64,000 nucleotides of DNA from CAKSEI01 sp964403505 (lineage in GTDB: Bacteria > Bacillota > Clostridia > Oscillospirales > CAG-272). Positions 62,070-64,000 of the stretch are shown one piece after another. The notes beneath the pieces are model-generated. The model did not search any database. It was not told the origin of the DNA and was given only the letters and a program-made list of their open reading frames with translations. How positions within the stretch are numbered: position 1 is the first letter of the stretch; the number at the start of each line of letters is the position of its first letter. The position numbers and the translations under genes are program-made. The DNA is taken from positions 1 through 64,000 of the forward strand of contig CAYOFP010000001.1 in the NCBI GenBank assembly GCA_964403505.1, in the 5' to 3' direction.

Positions 62070-62134
62070 TATAAATGCTTTAATATCAACGATTTTTGAG
62101 ATGTTGACTACATTTGTACCACGCCGAAGGTAAA

Positions 62135-63157
62135 TTATAATGCGTTGTTGAGAATTTGGGCGGCGTTATCGATTGATTGAGAGCGCAGATCGGTATAAAT
62201 ATCCATTGTGGTAGAAAGTTGTCGGTGTCCGAGCATCTCTTGGATCGTTTTCGGCGGGACGCCACATTCAAAAGCAACAGTGGCAAATGAATGACGCAGC
62301 TGGTGCGGCGTACACTTGATGCCTGTTTTCTTCTTATAAGAGGACCATAGTTTCATAAAATAACTATGGCTTAGGGGATTCCCTGCCGTATCGGCGATGA
62401 TATACCGTTCGGGATCGTTCGGCAGAAGCGGTAACAGTTTTTCTGCGAGCGGAATCAATAGAGGGATCGTGCGAATTCCTGCCTCGGTCTTTGGCGCTTT
62501 GATCAACGGGCGGTTTCCGTCAAAGCACACAGATTTAGTGATACTAATACGCTTTTTCTCAAAATCAATATCTTTCCACTGCAGAGCAAGTATCTCTCCT
62601 TTTCTCATCCCGGTCATGACGGCGATATACGGAAACAGCCACAGCTCAGCATTGTCTTTAATTATCTGCTCATCTGTCGATGATGCGCTGACACGTTTTG
62701 TTTTTTCTAAATTCTTCGGTATGCTGACTGATGCGCAGGGATTATACAGAATATCGTTTTCTAACACCGCATGAGTACAGATCAGATTTAATACCATTCT
62801 GCTATTTGCAATCGTCTTACGTGCGAGCCCCTGCGATGCTAAGCGCATCAGGTACAAATTGATATCACGCGGGATAATATCCTTGATCAGGTCAGAGCCG
62901 AAGGCTGCATCCGCACGTTGCTTTGCATTGCGGTAGGTATGCACAGACTGTATCGCAAGTTTCGGTTCGGCGTCTTCCCACCATTCGTCGGATACCTCAC
63001 GAAAGGTACGGCCGCGCTGGGCGCGACCGGAAAACTCCATGATTTTACGGTTGATCTCGCGTTCGGTCTCGCCGTAGAAATACACACGCTTGCCGGTACG
63101 TGGATCGGTCATTGTTTTTACATATCGCCCGTCCGGGCGTTTTTTTAGTTTTGACAT
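62135..63157 (-). CDS. int: Tyrosine-family site-specific integrase
   Basis: 340 residues from the ATG at 63155-63157 (MSKLKKRPDGRYVKTM). N-terminal AP2-like arm (KTMTDPRTGKRVYFYG), SAM-like core-binding domain, and catalytic domain with TGMRKGEILAL (Arg), HQLRHSFAT (His/Arg), MLGHRQLSTT (His) and the nucleophile Tyr in MDIYTDL. Lies 65 bases from the tRNA-fragment attachment site, as expected for the element's integrase. Overlaps the Abi gene by 13 bases. Confidence 0.94.
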   Translation of the reverse strand: MSKLKKRPDGRYVKTMTDPRTGKRVYFYGETEREINRKIMEFSGRAQRGRTFREVSDEWWEDAEPKLAIQSVHTYRNAKQRADAAFGSDLIKDIIPRDINLYLMRLASQGLARKTIANSRMVLNLICTHAVLENDILYNPCASVSIPKNLEKTKRVSASSTDEQIIKDNAELWLFPYIAVMTGMRKGEILALQWKDIDFEKKRISITKSVCFDGNRPLIKAPKTEAGIRTIPLLIPLAEKLLPLLPNDPERYIIADTAGNPLSHSYFMKLWSSYKKKTGIKCTPHQLRHSFATVAFECGVPPKTIQEMLGHRQLSTTMDIYTDLRSQSIDNAAQILNNAL

Positions 63158-64000
63158 TGTAATATCTTGTCGTGGCTTTTCGGAGTTAGGATGGATTTCC
63201 ACTCGTCTGGAAATCCCATAGTATTGATTTTGACTGCGGGATATTTTTCTATAAGCAACCCAAGCTGATCAACAAAATCATCCCAATGGATATCATGCGG
63301 GATAAGATGATAAAAACATATTAAAACTCCGAATATACGAATATTTCCTATGCCTGAAGCGGAATATTGCTTATACAATGTCGGCGTTTTTGTGAGTTTG
63401 GCATTATAGAGTCTTCCATAGTGCGCACAAAGATTACGTACATATGCTATACTTTCAATCCAACTTTCAAGATAGGTATATCCAATATCATATGTTTTCG
63501 CAACCGCCTTTTTATCCTCGTTCTTCATATTTTTGAAAAATTTAGAGAGTGTTCCAAAACTGAATAACTCCACTGCCGCATACATTGGAATTGTAGCTTC
63601 TTTGTAGTGTTCCTGAAAATTCCTCACGAATGGAGCTCTTTTGTTCCTTTCAATCTCTAATTGAAGATCTTCCATGAATTCCATATGATAATCTATATTT
63701 GCAAAGTTATCCGGATTCATATACCCGAGCACATCGTACTTATATGAAAAATAATTTGCGATACGACATCGTAAGTTTATTTCTACTCGCTCTATTATGG
63801 GTAAGAGTAACTGTCTGAAATTACAGTTGAATTTGTATAACTGCACAATCTGGTCAAAACTGACGCCGTTATAATAGTTTCCGTTTTTAGGTTTTAGTCC
63901 TAAGCTGTATGCTTTTATCAGGCGGAAATATGAAATATCATTCAGAATTTCTTTTGCTTGCTCATCGTCGTCGATAATTAAATCAAGCGTACGTAAATTC
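63145..64000 (-). CDS. Abi_2-family abortive infection protein, 5' part missing
   Basis: At least 284 residues; the frame stays open to the right edge, so the start is outside. NDISYFRLIKAYSLGL near the visible start, then LLPIIERVEINLRCRIANYF, FGTLSKFFKNM and YVRNLCAHYGRLYNAKL are hallmarks of the Abi_2 (AbiD/AbiF) family. The RNxxxH-like RNLCAH resembles the HEPN RNase motif. Such proteins protect against phages by killing or halting infected cells. It precedes and overlaps int, so the two are cotranscribed. Confidence 0.88.
   Translation of the reverse strand, partial: NLRTLDLIIDDDEQAKEILNDISYFRLIKAYSLGLKPKNGNYYNGVSFDQIVQLYKFNCNFRQLLLPIIERVEINLRCRIANYFSYKYDVLGYMNPDNFANIDYHMEFMEDLQLEIERNKRAPFVRNFQEHYKEATIPMYAAVELFSFGTLSKFFKNMKNEDKKAVAKTYDIGYTYLESWIESIAYVRNLCAHYGRLYNAKLTKTPTLYKQYSASGIGNIRIFGVLICFYHLIPHDIHWDDFVDQLGLLIEKYPAVKINTMGFPDEWKSILTPKSHDKILQCQN

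Noticed and set aside
62042..62115. Complete tRNA gene on the minus strand
   Set aside because: Only the T-arm, acceptor half and CCA are present; no 5' acceptor half, D-arm or anticodon arm fits upstream.

Overview
The window reads as a chromosomal segment of a Gram-positive anaerobe of class Clostridia, probably the Oscillospiraceae/Ruminococcaceae group. The evidence is strong GGAGG-type ribosome binding sites, consensus TTGACA-17-TATAAT promoters, a Firmicutes-type sepF-yggT-divIVA-ileS-lspA-rluD cluster, RicT, ThiT, a multi-subunit sodium-pumping decarboxylase, SLH-anchored surface proteins and the style of the dispersed intergenic hairpin repeats. The taxonomic call is inference from gene content; no rRNA gene is present.

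Layout. 1-11287: str operon (rpsL-rpsG-fusA-tuf, minus strand, tuf cut by the edge) and rpoB-rpoC, separated by hairpin repeats. 11610-19062: a tandem array of about 3.05 kb units, each coding for a secreted cysteine amidase and a membrane-anchored protein that resembles the amidase's N-terminal half. There are three units, the last lacking the amidase, and one amidase is broken by two frame lesions. 19106-25211: a sugar-phosphate isomerase/epimerase-like gene, rpsT with a structured leader, a lipoprotein, and an AraC regulator divergent from a three-gene sugar (epimerase, epimerase, Gfo/Idh dehydrogenase) operon. 25233-43021: a long run of minus-strand housekeeping genes (queA, miaA, yggS, sepF, yggT, divIVA, ileS, lspA, rluD, nagA, metG, tatD) ending in a small ATP-grasp/PHP/polysaccharide-deacetylase group. 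43037-43317: a MITE-like repeat between divergent queA and dapA. 44587-47082: an NlpC/P60 SLH surface protein divergent from a small XRE regulator. 47157-52010: mnmA, rsmI, a tRNA-methyltransferase-like gene, a ferredoxin, ricT and holB. 52056-52879: a TPP riboswitch controlling thiT. 52954-56709: a giant leucine-rich-repeat SLH protein. 56893-60277: the oxaloacetate decarboxylase-type sodium pump. 60442-61942: a tiny Cys/Gly-rich membrane peptide and a nucleotidyltransferase. 62042-64000: the end of an integrated mobile element, with a tRNA 3' fragment as attachment site, a tyrosine integrase and an Abi_2 abortive-infection protein running off the edge.

The best candidate for an undescribed system is the 11.6-19.1 kb array. 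Its two gene types appear to share one extracellular domain, attached in one case to a papain-like amidase domain and in the other to a C-terminal transmembrane anchor. The arrangement suggests a secreted enzyme with a matching membrane-bound partner (receptor, inhibitor or tether) that has been amplified and homogenised by recombination.
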